Source: Lepidostoma basale | Taxonomy: Eukaryota; Arthropoda; Insecta; Trichoptera; Lepidostomatidae | Length of the DNA stretch: 64,000 nucleotides | Assembly (NCBI GenBank): GCA_022606425.2 | Contig: JAHDVF020001519.1 | Location: 310,001 to 374,000, forward strand | Reading direction: 5' to 3' | Shown here: positions 1-11,005 of the stretch, piece after piece | How positions within the stretch are numbered: position 1 is the first letter of the stretch | Layout: each line of letters starts with the position of its first letter | Notes under the pieces: model-generated | Seen by the model: the letters and a program-made list of their open reading frames with translations, nothing else | Told to the model about the DNA's origin: nothing | Database searches by the model: none | Position numbers and translations under genes: made by a program

Positions 1-223
1 AGGATCCACTTTTCATCACAGGTAATGATTCGAGTCAAAATCCCTTCATTATTGTGCCGGTTGAGTAATGCAACGCAGCAGTCAACGCGCGTTTGTTGAT
101 TTGCTTGTTTTCTTTTGCGGCACCGTCGCCATACACATCATTAATCCTTCGAGCCGTTTCTGCAGCACTGGTGCCACGGTGGAACTCGTACTCGTAAATA
201 ACGCGATATTTCAAGTTTTCCAT
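1..223 (-). pseudogene. mariner transposase, internally deleted and cut by window edge
   Basis: Read on the minus strand from an ATG at 223, the protein begins MENLKYRVIYEYEFHRG and continues with TSAAETARRINDVYG, which matches the N-terminal helix-turn-helix of mariner transposases (terminal-repeat binding). After about 35 residues it jumps, with a frame change near 60-100, to sequence reading LLNRHNNEG and TRIITCDEKWIL. This is the segment around the first catalytic aspartate (TCDEKW) of the DD34D domain. More than 100 residues that normally separate these parts are missing, so the copy carries an internal deletion and cannot encode a working enzyme. The rest of the catalytic domain lies beyond base 1. 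The family call rests on two motifs in the right order. Confidence 0.8.
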
Positions 224-654
224 TTTGTAAACTGTATGACGCAAAGAAAAAAAAATTGAGGAAAAAACAAATGAATTATAATTTTCGAAAAACAAATACT
301 TGAGTAAATAGCTGTATAAATTTAAATTTGGAATTCCTAACCAAAGAGAAGATATTTGAGATCAAAGTTGGCAGTACGGCAAAACGCCAATTTCATATGT
401 AAGGACCTAATATTATATTTTAAGTCTAGATCAAAACAATGTTTATTTAAATTTCTTTTTTTTAAGCCTAAAGGAGACAATCGTTGTATCTGAACTGAAA
501 AAGTATTTTAAATAATCAAAATATATTCAGTTTTTATAACACTTTATCTAATGAATAAAAGTATTTATTTACATTGTGTGCAGAGGTACAGCGAGTATTT
601 CTAAATATATACTAGTGACGATATTTTTATGCAATTTGTATTTTTGAATGTATA
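224..654. other. AT-rich stretch, nothing recognised
   Basis: It may include the mariner 5' flank. No open frame with family resemblance and no repeat seen elsewhere in the window. Confidence 0.4.
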
Positions 655-870
655 CAAATACTTGTAGACAAATACTGGATTTTATCCGTTGCGGGTTAAT
701 CATTTTTTTCAGACGTAGTGGTTGTAAGAAGGGCGCAATGGGGGATGTTGTTTACATAAAGTGATCGCTTAACCCAACCAATGACAGGTAGTCCTGTAAA
801 CGCCTCGACTACCATATTCTGTTTCCAAAAATTTACATCTTCGTCTCTATTGAGATACAATTGATATTTT
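655..870. repeat. repeat X, copy 1
   Basis: This segment (tactggattttatccgttg near 675, then cccaaccaatgacaggta and tacatcttcgtctctattga) recurs at 16930-17368 and 47328-47458. It has no coding potential. The family is unidentified. Confidence 0.7.
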
Positions 871-880
871 TATGATTTTT

Positions 881-1107
881 ATCAAATCAAATCAGTTTAT
901 TTACTCAAAAGACATTACAAGCAGCATAAATGTTTAAGGCATCTATTGAGTACAGGTAAAATATTATATACATTCAACAAGATGCTTTCTAAAGTCGAGT
1001 GTATTTTTCCCCTGAACGTACTTTCACTAATATGAAAGACGTCGATCTCCGAGGAGACCGCGTTCAGCAGACTGGTTCAGCAGATTGATTCTGGCGGCCG
1101 GTAGATA
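881..1107 (-). mobile_element. LINE A, 3' end fragment
   Basis: On the minus strand this matches the last part of the A element at 4835-5110, including the codons around the terminal SEIDVFH and SESTFRR segment and the 3' end with ACTGATTTGATTTGAT. It is 5'-truncated, as expected after incomplete target-primed reverse transcription. Confidence 0.85.
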
Positions 1108-1305
1108 AACGAATGAAGCTGTCCGTTTTCTAGAAATTTTATTTTAATTTATGAGAATGAAATGTTTCGTCTGTAGCTTTGCCTGTCGACGGCATTATTA
1201 AATGTCAGTGACGATTCCCATAAAAGATAATAAAACCTTCACAAAACAGACGTTTTCATTCGTATTTATAATTAAATATGAAGTTTTACATCATTGTGCA
1301 AGAGA
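1108..1305. mobile_element. HH6-class foldback element
   Basis: Two arms (cgaatgaa...ttttctagaaattttatt on the left, ttttcattcgtattta on the right) face each other around a diverged hammerhead-like core on the minus strand (GAAACAT after a GC-rich hairpin). It matches the HH6 elements at 14895, 30901 and 49891. Confidence 0.65.
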
Positions 1306-1419
1306 ATTAGAACACTGTTTTTTTTTTCATTCTCTGATAATTTTTTATGTCATGTTTCGAAAGTTTTATACCTTCCTCACAGGGAGAACAATATAAACTG
1401 TTCCCATATTCTATTTAAA

Positions 1420-1741
1420 AACATACTAAGAAGTAAGAGGAAGCAAGGTAGAGATGAGGTCCCCAAGACTTATGTGTGGTAGAACGATATACGACAGAAT
1501 CTCAAATGCTGATATAAGAAAAGAAGATATAAGAAATAAGCGGAAGAAGGTATTATGAACAAAATTATGAAAGGATCGCTGCATTGGTTCGGACATATGG
1601 AACGCATGGATGGAGAAAGAATGGTTAAGAAAGTATACGTTAATGATGTAAATGTGGTACGGAGTCGAGGCAGACCGAGGAAAACATGGCATGACCAAAT
1701 AAATCAAATTTTAAAGGTTAGTCATGTTAGAAGTGTGTATG
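1420..1741 (+). mobile_element. LINE T copy, 5' part, interrupted
   Basis: The frame from 1555 reads MNKIMKGSLHWFGHMERMDG, then RGRPRKTWHDQINQILK, which is the C-terminal region after the RT domain. Reading upstream (1445-1555) is broken. The copy stops near HVRS and resumes at 5122, after the inserted A element. It belongs to the MERMDGE lineage, whose tail is GTTT-like rather than TTAG. Confidence 0.85.
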
Positions 1742-1911
1742 CGCCGTTAGTCGCCAACAGACCGGTGGGGAGTGATGGCGGCCCGTGGAATGTGGTGTCC
1801 AGGAGGCGACCTGCCACCGTCCGAGGTACTCGGAGAATGGACAGCCCCTCCCCCACCTCCCCGGTTCTTAAATTTTTCCACTTTTTCCCATTCCACCCCG
1901 ATACCTCGGTC

Positions 1912-2117
1912 GGTGACATGGCGTCTTACCTTAATGGTTTACGTAAGGCATCATATACGGTGCATAGAATCAAGCCCAAGGAGGGAAGTTCCTATGTATC
2001 GTTCAAGATTGGAATACCTGATTGGAGGTCCTGGAGCCTAAACACTGGCCACGCCGTTCTTTCATCAAGGAGTGGCGAGCGGGTGTTGCGGCTCCGCGAC
2101 TTCCGAGAGCGAGCTGA
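1912..2117 (+). pseudogene. LINE A ORF1, C-terminal remnant
   Basis: One frame reads SYVSFKIGIPDW around 2000-2030. After a frameshift the next frame reads KHWPRRSFIKEWRAGV (2040-2090) and stops at TGA 2115-2117. The pairing of an SFKI-type strand with a WP-x-(S/G)-x-x-(I/V) segment is typical of the C-terminus of CR1/Jockey-group ORF1 proteins, which bind element RNA. The N-terminal half is missing or unrecognisable between 1742 and 1912. The second segment shares its frame with ORF2, separated only by the stop. Confidence 0.5.
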
Positions 2118-2135
2118 CTTGGTTCCTCCAATTAT

Positions 2136-4987
2136 TTGTCTTTCCTATATCAGAATGTTCGTGGATTGAGGACAAAATGCTCGAAATTCTTCTCCAATGT
2201 CTCGGTGAGTGACGCTAACATAATCGCTCTCACTGAGACTTGGCTGAATTCGAGCGTCCTCTCCTCTGAGCTTTTTGATATAGAGAACTTTAATGTGTTT
2301 CGCAGAGATCGAGCAGGCGACAGTGGCCACAGTCGCGGTGGCGGCTGCTTGTTGGCGGTCGGGAGGGGAGATGCGCTGAGGGCTGAGCGCGTCCCCAATC
2401 TTGAATCAGTCAATGAGGATCTCTGGGTAAAACTTATGTATGGGGTAAATCATGTAACATATATATGTGTTACATATATACCACCGGGGTCTAATTGGGA
2501 AATTTATAACCGATTATTTGATGCGATGCATACGAGCTTCAATCTGATCGGAGGTAAAAATGTCATTGTGATGGGCGACTTTAACCTGCACTCTGCTCAT
2601 GGGATCGACAATGTCCAGCGTGACTTGGAGTACCTATGCGCAGTTTTTGGGCTTGCCCAGCACAATGTCGTTTTGAACTCAGATTCCAGAACCTTTGACT
2701 TGATTTTGAGTAACATAAAGTTGCAAGTTTTCAGATCAATGTCCCCATTAGTCTCTGAAGATGATTACCATCCCGCGCTAGAATTTGAGTACTCTGGTAA
2801 AGATAACCCTGGTGTTACCAGAGTGCCGCGACATAATACAGAAATCTTCAGAGGATGGAACTTCAGTCAGGGTGATTTTCTGAAGCTGTACCAGCTGATG
2901 ATTCAACTTGACTGGAGCGACATGTGTAACTTGACCACCGTAAATGATGCCTTACAGTATTTTTACAGTGAAATTTATAAATTGTTTGATTTGTGCTTTC
3001 CCAGAAAACACATAAGCAATGGTGGACGGAGATATCCGAGGTGGTTTTCCAGGGAAATCATCGCGGACATTAAGACCAAACATGCCCATCATGTGAGGTG
3101 GAAGGCTACTGGTTGTCGGAGTGAGTACGAACTTTTCAGTCTGTACCGCTCGGTGGTGAGACGCAATGTTCGATCAGCCTTTCGAACATATGTGGGCACC
3201 ATTGAGGGCAATCTTATGGATGACCCTGGATCCTTCTGGAACTACGAAAAAAGTCTACGAAAGGATGGGGGCATCCTAAACACTATGATGCATGGGGATA
3301 GGGAGGTTGAGGGTGTAGATATAGTGAATGCATTCGCTAAACACTTTCAATCTGTCTATAGCAATGTTCCCCCGCGGCTTAATTTCAATTCAGCGACTGA
3401 GTTAAGTGCCAATTGTTGTGGTCATGGCTTTGTCATATCGCAGATAGAAGCGAATGATATTATATCCTCCATTAAAGCTATGAAGAATTCGCACTCGGTT
3501 GGTCCTGATTTTCTTCCCATTTACTTCTTTAAAGGCTGCTCTGAGCTCCTAATATCTCCGCTGTATTTTTTATTTAACCTATCGTTAAGTACAAATACTT
3601 TTCCTGATCTCTGGAAACTTTCCAGAATCAGTCCTATTTTCAAGAGCGGCGCAAAAGAGTCGGTCGAAAACTACATACCTGTAGCGATACTGTCGGCTCC
3701 AGCCAAACTATTTGAATCAATTTTACACAAATTGATATTTCCCAAAGTCGACCCCTATATTATAACAGAACAACATGGATTCAGGAAGGGGCGCTCGACT
3801 GAAACTAATCTCATGGTATTCACAGATTACATTGCAAGGGCCTTGGATGATGGTCACCAAGTTGACTGTTCATATAATGATTTCTCAAAGGCCTTTGACA
3901 CTGTGAACCACGACATTCTGATAGCAAAGCTATCTCAAATTGGATTCTCTTCTCAGTTGATTATGTTTTTCATTAGTTACCTCGAGGGGAGAAAACAATA
4001 CGTCTCATACGGAATTTTTCAATCGGATCCTTTTCTTGTAAATTCAGGGGTGCCACAAGGTTCAAACTTAGGGCCACTCCTCTTCACCATCTTCATAAAT
4101 GATATTGCGAAGGTGATAAACTTCTCGCGATTTTTTTATTTGCCGATGATCTGAAATTATTCCTGGAAATTAAAAATCCTGAAGACTGTCTTCGCCTCCA
4201 GTCGGACATCAATAATATTGTCAACTGGAGTCACAGTAATCAAATGCAATTCAATGTTTCTAAATGCGTTATGCTATCTTTTACTAGAGCATTGAGAACT
4301 GTGTATTATAGATACACAATGAACAACCAGCAACTAGCACATGTATCTACGATGAGAGATCTCGGGATCATCTATGAGAGTAGGCTGACTTTTCGTGCAC
4401 ATGTTGAGAGAATTTGTGGCACTGCACTGAAGATGTTGGGCTTCATCGTCCGGACCGGCAGAGTTTTCAGGGATCCCAATGTGCTCAGAGTCCTATACAA
4501 CGCATTGGTTCGGAGCAGACTCGAAGGTGGTTCTGTGATATGGAGTCCTCACGAGGCGAGATATTCCATTATGCTGGAGAGGGTTCAGAAAAAATTTCTG
4601 AGGTATCTCTACATGAGGGAGTATGGTAGCTATCCTTGGCTCTATCCCACGGCATTTCTTTTGGGAATGCTCGGAACCAATTCTCTACAGCTTCGAAGAG
4701 ATGGACATCTAATTACCCATTTCTTTAGATTAATTAGGGGATACTTCGAGAACTCGGCCGTACTGGAGGGTGTTCGGCTTTTTGTCCCCGATAGATATCT
4801 CCGACAGCGACAGCACAGATTGTTTTACCTACCGGCTGCCAGAACCAATCTGCCTCTGGTGACACCGGTGGGAAGAGCAATTAGTCTGCTGAACGCGGTC
4901 TCCTCGGAGATCGACGTCTTTCATGTTAGTGAAAGTACGTTCAGAAGGCAAATACTCTTAATTCTGGAGAGTATCCTGTCTTCCTAA
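2136..4987 (+). pseudogene. LINE A ORF2, endonuclease plus reverse transcriptase, one frameshift
   Basis: The N-terminal part is an apurinic-type endonuclease: YQNVRGLRTK, then ALTETWLN (catalytic Glu), VMGDFNLH (Asp and Asn) and a SEDDYHPAL segment near its end. The reverse transcriptase follows: GPDFLPIYFFKGC, ISPIFKSG, HGFRKGRSTETNL, NDFSKAFDTVNH (first catalytic Asp) and SGVPQGSNLGPLLF. In a T run near 4131-4137 the frame breaks, so the catalytic FADDLK lies in the next frame and continues to the stop at 4987. The first codon tracked, at 2136, is TTG and an in-frame TGA lies at 2115-2117, so no clear ATG start is seen. A C-terminal domain of about 170 residues ends in ILLILESILSS. The frameshift makes this copy inactive. 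Confidence 0.9.
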
Positions 4988-5121
4988 TGTTGAACCATCT
5001 CTTATGCGTTTCTGGTAGTATACTATATATAATATATTATTTTACCTGTTCTCAATAGATGCCTTAAAAATAAATTTTGTAATGTCTGTTGATGAAATAA
5101 ACTGATTTGATTTGATTTGAC

Positions 5122-5200
5122 TCGTTGTATGAATGTGGAGGAAGCTAGATAGGTTTGCCAGAATACGGGAAACGGCGTGATGTTTTGTTTGTTTGTTTGT
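5122..5200 (+). mobile_element. LINE T copy, 3' part after the A insertion
   Basis: It resumes with RCMNVEEAR, then AAACGGCGTGATG and a GTTT repeat, completing the copy that starts at 1420. Confidence 0.85.
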
Positions 5201-5732
5201 ACTTAGAAGCAAAATGTAAAAACGCGTATTAAATGCATTAAGGAAACAAAATAAAACACATTTTTGTTATTATTTTTTTAAATATAAATTGGAGAAAAGT
5301 GTTTCCCATATAAAATTATTTAAGATTTAACAATCAGTCATCTTCTGTTACGCGGCCGTTGATTGTTTCGACTTAAAGGAGGCTTTAAGGATTAATAATT
5401 TCATTCCGCGAAGAAAAAAGTTAATGACAAAGTAATACAAATTACAAGGAATTATTATAAAGCCTTAAAAGCTTTGGAATTGCGTAATGAAGAAAATATT
5501 TACGAGAAATTTAATTTTCTCTCAATTTTTAGCATATTCCAATATTAAAAATAATAATATTATAATGTATTCATAAAATCAATTCCATATACTCGTATAC
5601 TGTTTTATAATTTAATTTTCCTTTTGATAAAGTTTTTATAACTTTTCAAAATGTCTAGATAAATATACCCCCAGGGAAAATAACATTGTATAAGTTAATT
5701 AATAAATCTAGAAAATGAAATTTAAGATAATA
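5201..5732. other. AT-rich stretch, nothing recognised
   Basis: No coding frame and no match to other repeats in the window. Confidence 0.4.
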
Positions 5733-5985
5733 AAATGATTCAACAAAAATCTCTTGATGGACATTCATTTAAAATAATAATTAAATAAAAATATGTTTTT
5801 TCATAACTATTTTTACTTTTGTCTTTATTTTGACAGCAACCGGCTTCGCCAGGCTCGCTGGCATCGACAGACTGGTCAGTTTGTCGATGCCAGCGAGTCT
5901 GGCAAAACTGGTCGCTGTCGGAATAGAGACAAATATGGAAGTTGTTATAAAAAATATCGTTATATTTAATATTGATTCATTTATT
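5733..5985. mobile_element. HH1-class foldback element
   Basis: It starts with the HH1 end (ctcttgatgg then aataataattaaataaaa) and contains two inverted hammerhead-like cores meeting near 5865 (left arm ccaggctcgctggcatcgac, right arm gtcgatgccagcgagtctgg). The right copy has lost GAAAC (it reads aaaact). Confidence 0.8.
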
Positions 5986-5992
5986 TTTCTCA

Positions 5993-6065
5993 TTCACAAA
6001 TGAGACGTGACAACTGAAAAACATTTAGGCGACTCATTTGGACACAAAATAGTAAACGAAAATTC
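5993..6065 (-). mobile_element. LINE A2, 3' UTR scrap
   Basis: It matches the 3' end of the A2 copy at 21800-21875 (ggcgactcatttggacacaa). Confidence 0.65.
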
Positions 6066-6127
6066 CATATCGATACAAAACTAAGAAATCACAAAATAAT
6101 AATAATATACTATTAGTATTTGTATCT

Positions 6128-6322
6128 GTAACCATTTAATTTGGTAACACCAACCGGTTTCGCTCCCGCCGGAGCTTCTTTAGGGTGAGAGAGTGAACTA
6201 AACGTAAAATCAGAGAACAACATATGAAGAAAAAATCACAAAATGGAGGGGAGAAATAAAGGTAGGAGAAAGTGTGCGCGAGGACGAATTGAATGTTAGA
6301 ACGGTGAGTCATGATCATTAGG
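6128..6322. mobile_element. HH2-class element with inner spacer
   Basis: The left arm carries a minus-strand core (ccaaccggtttcgctcccgc in plus). The interior (gtaggagaaagtgt, gaacggtgagtcatga) also occurs in the HH2 element at 56608-56830, so a spacer-containing form of this element exists. Confidence 0.75.
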
Positions 6323-6659
6323 GAAAAATTATGGAGAATTTCTGATTAATATTTTAGCAGCGGATCAGAAGAGTTAAATATATATTATAATACTCAAAAG
6401 TTATTTTTAATGGGGAACGTGGCTAAAATGGGGCTACGGGAAAGATTACTTTAATTATTAAGAGATATTTGAGTAAAGGGCTTTCTATATTTCTAATACT
6501 TCCAAGTTATCTAATTTTAGACATGGGGAATTTTTGTGAAGCATTTTCAGGCCAGAATCTTTAAGAAATATTTGGTTTGTCTCTTACAGATGGTAGGCGA
6601 ACTAAGAGAAACATTTACTATTCAGACATCTGAGATGTTCCTTCACCTTTACGTTTATC

Positions 6660-7085
6660 ACCGTTTATTTTTTTTATTTAATAATGTCACGCCACAAATT
6701 AAGTGCTTCATACGAAAATTTTAAGAAATAACATACGAGTATCTCAAAAAGTTCACAAATATTTCGACGTCAATGAGGAGGTACTTTTTCCAGAATTGAT
6801 AATATGTTTTTTATGAACACCGCCTAACTGACACTAAATATGTTCAAATCCGAGACGATTAAATTCAACGTCCGAATTGCTCTTTCTTTTGGCATCACCA
6901 AAGGTGGATGGTTCTGCGTGACGGAACAAAGAATGATTTATGCCAGCGTTGTCGCAGAATCAGCTTGAAAAAAATCGTCGCTATAAATCCTTCTCTCCTC
7001 AATTCAAGGGTGTTATGCCCTAGTATACCCACGAGAAATCATAAACGTTTATGTCTAAAGAATACACAATTAGCTTTTGAAACTG
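6660..7085 (-). mobile_element. LINE A2 3' fragment
   Basis: On the minus strand it encodes degraded pieces equivalent to the A C-terminus (around RTIHLWCCQK-type remnants with the PVG.AI...SDL.IFSVS region) and matches 21785-22262 throughout. Stops and frameshifts are frequent. The plus-strand open frame here is a shadow. Confidence 0.75.
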
Positions 7086-7540
7086 TGTTTGTTAATATTA
7101 ATTAGAGGTAAAAGTTATACGCTTACGAGTATGTTATTTGTTTTAACAACAAATTATTTGTTTAAAACGCTTCGCTTCCATAAGAGCTTCACCAGGATCA
7201 GATAAAAATGATTCTGAACAGAATGTTTGCTGAAGAACCCTTATGAAGCTCAGATGAATAAAGAAATAATAAAGCTTCTAGAAAACAAGTAATTTCAGTA
7301 TATTAATTATAAGAATGGGGGTGATTCTAGGATGCTACTTGTGAACGCACTCTTCCGTAAAATCAATCATACTTCCGGATACATTCCCTGTCGTGATCAT
7401 TTCCCAATACCTCCGTCACTTTCCTGTCGTATATATTTTGGTATAATTAATCCACGGGCTTACGTCACGTAAACGTAAACAGTCACAGTACAAAAAAATA
7501 TTTTTCTTTGATAAGGTTCATAGATTATTTTCTGTTATAA

Positions 7541-7580
7541 GTAAATAATTTCCGTTTTGATTAAAACGGAAATTATTTAC
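7541..7580. repeat. perfect 18-bp palindrome
   Basis: gtaaataatttccgtttt (7541-7558) is followed by a 4-base loop and its exact reverse complement (7563-7580), abutting the broken 5' edge of a T copy. Confidence 0.95.
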
Positions 7581-7753
7581 TTAAACAAAGTGAATGATGC
7601 ACTTAAAGTTGATATCGAAAAGAAAAACCTATCCAAAAAAGCTAAAATGGCCGGGCACAATGGTGTTCTTATACCGACCCTTATTTATGAAAGCGAAGCA
7701 TGGAAGTGGCAAAAGAAGGATAGAAGTAGAATAAATCCAGTAGAAATGAGATA
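7581..7753 (+). mobile_element. LINE T internal fragment
   Basis: It reads KVNDALKVDIEKKNLSKKAK, then NGVLIPTLIYESEAWKWQKK and INPVEMR, then stops. This is the region just upstream of the GHMERM segment. There is no 3' tail. Confidence 0.85.
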
Positions 7754-7769
7754 ATATTAATTAAGAACA

Positions 7770-7862
7770 CTTGTTTATTTTTTTCACACTATTTTATTTT
7801 GTTTTATCGAACCAACCGGTTTCGCTCCTGCCGAAGCTTCGTCAGGGTTATTCATAATTCAA
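7770..7862 (-). mobile_element. HH2-class element, one arm
   Basis: The minus strand carries CTGACGA, an A, a GCTTC/GGAGC stem, GAAA and CCGGTT, followed by GGTT. It is one arm only. Confidence 0.75.
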
Positions 7863-8364
7863 TATCTACAAAGATGTTTTTCTATCATGATGGCTAAGGC
7901 GGATATCAAAATAAACTTATAAATATCAAGTATGCGTATAAATCTTTACATAACGTGATATTCCAACACAGCATTCATTTACAATCGTTGCCATATTAAG
8001 TCAGTAAAAAAAAAAAAATTATTTCATTTTTTGATACGAAATCGTATTCGAATATAAAATAGAATTGTGAATATCGTATATCGTAGAAGAATTACATTTT
8101 TATGAGCAATTAAGTTAAATCTGCGCCAAAATCCCATTCCTTTTTATTTTCTACCCCTACATGCTAAGGGGTAGCTTAGGGGGTGCGTATTATTCTCTCC
8201 ACGTGGAATAATACAAATCAGGGGATGAAAATGGATATCTTGATAATGCGAGTCAGCAAATCGTCGCGGATATGAATCTGTATAATTTAGAGCAGCTTTA
8301 GACGTGAAAATGAGGCAGATTTTCTATTAATGCTGTACATTTTTTCATTTCAATAATTATTTCT

Positions 8365-8505
8365 TTACTTCCTCTTCTTCTTCTTCTTCTTCAGCCTGTA
8401 TTGACCCTCCACTCCTGGACGTAGGCCTCCTCTCGCATTTTCCATTCTCTTCTATCCTGAGCGATCCGCATCCAGGCACGTCCTGCACTTCTCCGGATGT
8501 TTAAA
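8365..8505 (-). mobile_element. LINE J 3' end with (GAA)n tail
   Basis: The minus strand reads AGRAWMRIAQDRREWKMREE, then AYVQEWRVNTG and a stop, followed by GAAGAAGAAG. The AxDRxxW...EEAYxQxW pattern ends many arthropod RTE-group proteins. Confidence 0.75.
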
Positions 8506-8744
8506 TATTTGACGTACTCCAAACAACATTTTTTTATTTTTTTAAGACAGTGATAAAAAAAAAAATTGCACTTTTTTGTATTTTATTTTCTAACGCAGAA
8601 GTAATTTTTAGTGTTCAAATTTCAACAAGTAAAGTGGGTAAAAATATATACTGACGATGGACATCTGAAGTCCGAAACTTCTTTTCAAAAGTGAATATTA
8701 TAATGAAAATACAATATTTTTTTAAAAATATACAAAAAGGTTTT

Positions 8745-8890
8745 TCAGTCTTTCAGACCTTAAGATTGAGAGGTATCCTCCGAAACATGTCGTGTTTTTT
8801 TAAATATTTTGTGGTTATAAATCAAAGTTTTTTTTAATTTCCTAAATATTATTATGAAATTCCACAGTATTAATGCTTTAGCTTTCAATT
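8745..8890 (+). mobile_element. HH5-class element, one arm, degraded
   Basis: It shows a gaggtatcctc hairpin followed by CGAAACATGTCGTG. The flank (tgaaattccacagtattaat) also occurs beside HH5 at 45379 and HH7 at 42660. Confidence 0.65.
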
Positions 8891-9768
8891 GGGGTTCTTT
8901 TTATTCAATTTTTTTCGAAACAAAAAATCAATTAAATTTAAATATTTGCAAAACTGTTTTGAAAGCTTTTTAGTTCCCATACTTACAAAAAAAAATAGAA
9001 ATAATTTGTTTCATTGTACTATATTTACGCTTGTGTATTGAATAGCAAGCTTAATTATAAGTCTCTCATTGATTAAACTTATCACGAAGCAAAACTTTAA
9101 TATTATGTATTAGCACGACCATTCATCTCAAGCTACCTTACATTGTCTACAAGTTGCCATTAATCAAATTTATCACAAAAGCCCTACAAGGATTACGAAA
9201 TAATCAAAAATTATTTTCTATTGTATTAACATTCTTTCGACACTTTCACAATACTACGATACTTTTGGCGAACCCAAAATATTCACATCTGATAGACTTA
9301 CTTTCTTGTGTGGTAGAGTTTTGATTATGTTTCAAAGAACAAATTTGTTAATGCCTAATTGTATATAATACTTGGACGTCGTTATAAACATTATTTAGAA
9401 AAAGATCTAGTAAATTAAATCAATTTGGTAGAAAGTAATAAACTCTCTTATGAAATTAGAATAAGGTATAAAAGCTTTGCGCGGCGTTTGTTACAACACG
9501 CCTTTACTTAAAAAGTATTTATATAAGTTACACGAAGCAATTTGGTATTTTCGCAAGTTTATGGATTATATTATATTCTTGGGCTTACTTTCTTAATAAC
9601 TCAAGAAAAATATACATAATACCGTTATATGTATACAAGAATTCATCGTGTAGAAAAGTAGTTTTAGAAATATATATATTTTAGGTGTTTTATGTATAAA
9701 GTATAGCATGTGTATTGTTGCTAAAGCAATCAAATGGAACTAAGTTTATTATTTATGCGAACATGACA
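8891..9768. other. AT-rich stretch, nothing recognised
   Basis: No coding frame or repeat match up to the TA-flanked MITE. Confidence 0.4.
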
Positions 9769-9770
9769 TA

Positions 9771-10370
9771 GGGTCAAAGCACCAATTAATGACCGTTTAA
9801 GGTTCAGCTTGTACTGAAATCCACATTAAAGGCATTAATTTCATTATTTCAGTGTACAAAATAAAAGAAAACAATAAAAAACACATTGACTTCTCTAAAT
9901 TCTCTAACTTTTTTATTGAAATATGAGTATTACTATTAAAATTAATATTTCTCTAAAAAAATAGCACAATCACCAGTAAATGACCACTTCAGGTTATATT
10001 GATACAATACATAGATTTTGTTACATTGTCACATTATGAAATACCCTAACATATAAAAATATAATATGTAAATATTCAAAGAATTGCATAAGAAATAACA
10101 TTAAAAAAACACTTACCACACTTTTCCTTATAAAAAACTACTAACAATCTCAATATAACAACGGGAAGACACACTTTTACCGTTTGACAAGGCACATTTA
10201 AAACTGATAGTTTTGTTTCTTACCAACAGTTGTCTCTGCCTACCTCTTTTGTCATAGTTTTTTGGGATTAAAGTTTTTTGACTGGACACATAGAGCAATT
10301 CTTATTATATTTTGTTTTATTAACCAATGGTCATTTACTGGGGGGCGGTCAAATACTGGTGCTTCGACCC
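9771..10370. mobile_element. 600-bp MITE with TA target duplication
   Basis: The left end GGGTCAAAGCACCA and the right end TGGTGCTTCGACCC are inverted repeats that continue imperfectly to about 28 bp. TA flanks both sides (9769-9770 and 10371-10372). The interior is AT-rich and non-coding. TA duplication fits the Tc1/mariner superfamily, but no transposase identifies the parent. Confidence 0.7.
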
Positions 10371-10424
10371 TATTCCATAGTTACCCACAATAGTCGTAAG
10401 CTTTTATCAGAAACGGTGAATTAT

Positions 10425-11004
10425 TACATTTACAACTCATTGGTACGGAGCAGATCCAAAAGTTGTCCTCACGAGGTGAGATATTCCGTTATGCTGGAGA
10501 GGATTCAGAAAAACAATCTGAGCCATCTCTACATGAAGAAATATGGTAGCTATCCATGGCTCTATCCCGCGGAATTCCTTTTGGGAATTTTGGGGACCAA
10601 GTTTTTGCAGCTTCGAAGAGATGGGCATCTCATTACCAATTTCTTCAGATTCATCAGGGTAAATTTCAAGTACTCAGCCGTACTGGAGGAAGTTGTTTTT
10701 TTTGTACCTAATAGATATTTCCGACAGCGACACTATAGATTGCTTTACCGACAGGCCGCCAGAACCAACCTGTCTCTAGTGACACCGGTAGGAGGAGCAA
10801 TTAGTATGATGTACGCGGTCTCCTAGGAGATCGAAGTTTTTCATATTAGTGAAAATACGTTCAGAAGACATATACTTTCGACGTTAGAGAGTATCTTGTC
10901 TTCCCAATGTCGAACCATCTCTCGTGCGTTCCTGGTATTATATTGTACATAATATATTTTTAACTTTAATATTGCTTGAAATATCTCTTGACTTAAACTG
11001 ATTT
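10425..11004 (+). mobile_element. LINE A 3' fragment
   Basis: It reads YNSLVRSRSKSCPHEVRYSV, then MLERIQKN, YGSYPWLYPAEFLLGILG, RTNLSLVTPVGGAISMMYAV and a stop. Its equivalent is 4490-5105 of the main A element. The reading frame starts falsely in the upstream MITE. Confidence 0.9.
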
Positions 11005-11005
11005 G

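Larger units (their letters stand above)
1742..5121 (+). mobile_element. LINE A, near full-length non-LTR retrotransposon
   Basis: This is the most complete element in the window. It has an ORF1 C-terminal remnant (about 1917-2117), then an ORF2 with endonuclease and reverse transcriptase (2136-4987), a short 3' UTR and a TGATT-repeat tail ending at 5121. It interrupts a T copy: the T sequence before it ends ...CATGTTAGAAG and the T sequence after it starts CTCGTTGTATGAATG. Compared with other T copies about 20-25 target bases are missing and no target duplication is visible, so integration probably caused a small deletion. Jockey/CR1-like is my clade call from domain order and RT motifs. Confidence 0.9.

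Noticed and set aside
1739..2169. Fusion protein of T and A sequence (204-codon frame from 1555)
   Set aside because: The frame runs by chance across the insertion boundary at about 1741. The two halves belong to different elements.
10278..10826. Single 182-codon gene
   Set aside because: It starts in the 600-bp MITE and continues into LINE A. Only the A part is meaningful.
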